From assembly GCA_050010315.1 (NCBI GenBank), contig JBEKLG010000118.1, positions 1-5,768 on the forward strand: DNA of 5,768 nucleotides, written 5' to 3'. Of the stretch, positions 4,871 to 5,768 are shown one piece after another. The position numbers and the translations under genes were made by a program. The notes beneath the pieces are model-generated. The model did not search any database, was not told the origin of the DNA, and was given only the letters and a program-made list of their open reading frames with translations. How positions within the stretch are numbered: the stretch's first letter is position 1; every line of letters begins with the position of its first letter. Source of the DNA: Bog-793 sp050010315. GTDB lineage: Bacteria; Actinomycetota; Acidimicrobiia; Acidimicrobiales; Bog-793.

Positions 4871-5768
4871 ATGAATCGGCGGATCCGGACTTTCGCCCTC
4901 GTCGCGCTCGCCTGCTTCGCGTTGCTCCTTGTCCAGCTCGGCAACCTCCAGGTGCGCCAGGCAGCCTCGCTGCGCAGTTCGAAATACCAGCCGACGACCT
5001 ACGGGGGTGACCCCTTCGAGCAACCGCGCGGCCAGATCGTGAGCTCCGATGGCGTCGTCCTCGCCGAATCGATCCCGACCAACGACGGCTACCGGTACTT
5101 CCGCCACTACCCCCAAGGACCGCTGTTCGCCTCGATCACCGGCTACTACGACGTCACGGCGTCGTCCGCGCCCTACGGGATGGAGGCCGAGTACAACCGG
5201 TACCTCAGCCCGAACACGCCGGTCGTACACAACCTGAGCGACGTCCTCACCGAGCGGACCGGAACCGACTCGATCGAGATCACCGTCTCGGCCTCGCTCC
5301 AGAAAGTCGCCGCCGAGGCGATGGGCAGCTACCGGGGCGCGGTCGTCGCAATCGACCCCCGGAGCGGTGCGGTGCTCGCGTTTTACTCCAGCCCAACCTA
5401 CAACCCCAACCAGTTGTCCTCGGGGGACGCGAAGGCCGCGGCGCGCTACTACAAGTCGCTCGACCCTTCGAGCGGCGATTCGCCGCTCGTGAACGGCGTG
5501 ACCGCCCAGCGCTACCCGCCGGGCTCGACGTTCAAGGTCATCACGACCTCGGCGATTTTCGACCACGACCCCTCACTCGAAACCTTCGTCGCCAAAGAGG
5601 CGTCGTCGATCTCGCTGCCGGACACGGTGCTCCGGCTCCACAACTTCGGCTACGAGACCTGCGGCGGCGCGCTGGCGGTGGACCTCGCCAAGTCGTGCGA
5701 CACAGCGTTCGCCAAGATCGGATTGCTGCTCGGCGCGCGCCGGCTCTACGAGGAGGCGACGTCGTTCG
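4871..5768 (+). CDS. pbpA: PbpA-like class B penicillin-binding protein (partial, runs off the window)
   Basis: The open frame continues to the window edge, giving 299 residues; M. tuberculosis PbpA has about 491, so the C-terminal part with KTG is missing. It is a D,D-transpeptidase that crosslinks peptidoglycan outside the membrane. A membrane anchor lies at residues about 7-24 (FALVALACFALLLVQLG), followed by QVRQAASLR and PRGQIVSSDG (R53, G54), the usual N-terminal class B PBP box. The catalytic motif SxxK is STFK (S219, K222) within YPPGSTFKV. Where SxN is expected the sequence is SCD (275-277) in KSCDTAFAKIG, with the flanking TAFAK intact, so Asn has become Asp. ATG at 4871 has GAGGAG at 4857-4862, inside the end of pstP, with 8 bases of spacing. 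No rodA gene separates it from pstP. Confidence 0.9.
   Translation, partial: MNRRIRTFALVALACFALLLVQLGNLQVRQAASLRSSKYQPTTYGGDPFEQPRGQIVSSDGVVLAESIPTNDGYRYFRHYPQGPLFASITGYYDVTASSAPYGMEAEYNRYLSPNTPVVHNLSDVLTERTGTDSIEITVSASLQKVAAEAMGSYRGAVVAIDPRSGAVLAFYSSPTYNPNQLSSGDAKAAARYYKSLDPSSGDSPLVNGVTAQRYPPGSTFKVITTSAIFDHDPSLETFVAKEASSISLPDTVLRLHNFGYETCGGALAVDLAKSCDTAFAKIGLLLGARRLYEEATSF

Noticed and set aside
4853..5566. 237-residue minus strand reading frame
   Set aside because: It is an Arg/Val/Gly-rich antisense shadow of pbpA, whose own frame has catalytic motifs.

Overview
The window looks like high-GC Actinomycetota DNA. The main reason is the run fhaA - fhaB - pstP - pbpA, the actinobacterial phospho-signalling and cell-wall cluster next to which pknA/pknB usually sit. 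Ig-like and SCPT-type repeat surface proteins are also common in high-GC actinobacterial lineages. I cannot place it more precisely; Acidimicrobiia or a related uncultured group is a guess.

Left part (1-1689): the 3' portion of a large repeat-built surface protein gene. Seven copies of a ~40-residue, Cys-pair-containing repeat (probably beta-propeller blades) are followed by three Ig-like domains, the last of them strongly basic. The same frame is open at base 1 but meets a TGA at 16-18, exactly where every other copy has a conserved Cys codon. The downstream reading frame is therefore probably the tail of an interrupted gene, unless the base is an error.

Middle (1690-2461): no convincing intact protein gene. 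It holds several hairpins, a degenerate repeat with 57-bp spacing, what looks like the left end and first ~21 codons of an IS481-like transposase, and a good tRNA-Leu(CAG) on the minus strand. The transposase remnant stops at the tRNA 3' end, and a 14-bp copy of that tRNA end lies on the other side of the remnant. This looks like a decayed integration site.

Right part (2462-5768): a tightly packed + strand operon. It encodes a compact FhaA (DUF3662 + FHA), a membrane-anchored FHA protein FhaB, a PP2C-type Ser/Thr phosphatase PstP with one membrane span, and the first 299 residues of a class B penicillin-binding protein PbpA. The gaps are 9 bp, a 4-bp ATGA overlap and 1 bp, suggesting co-transcription and translational coupling. 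In known relatives, FHA proteins read phospho-Thr marks made by PknA/PknB, PstP erases them, and PbpA crosslinks peptidoglycan, so the operon couples phospho-signalling to growth or division. The rodA gene that usually lies between pstP and pbpA is absent from that position, and PbpA has SCD where SxN is expected.
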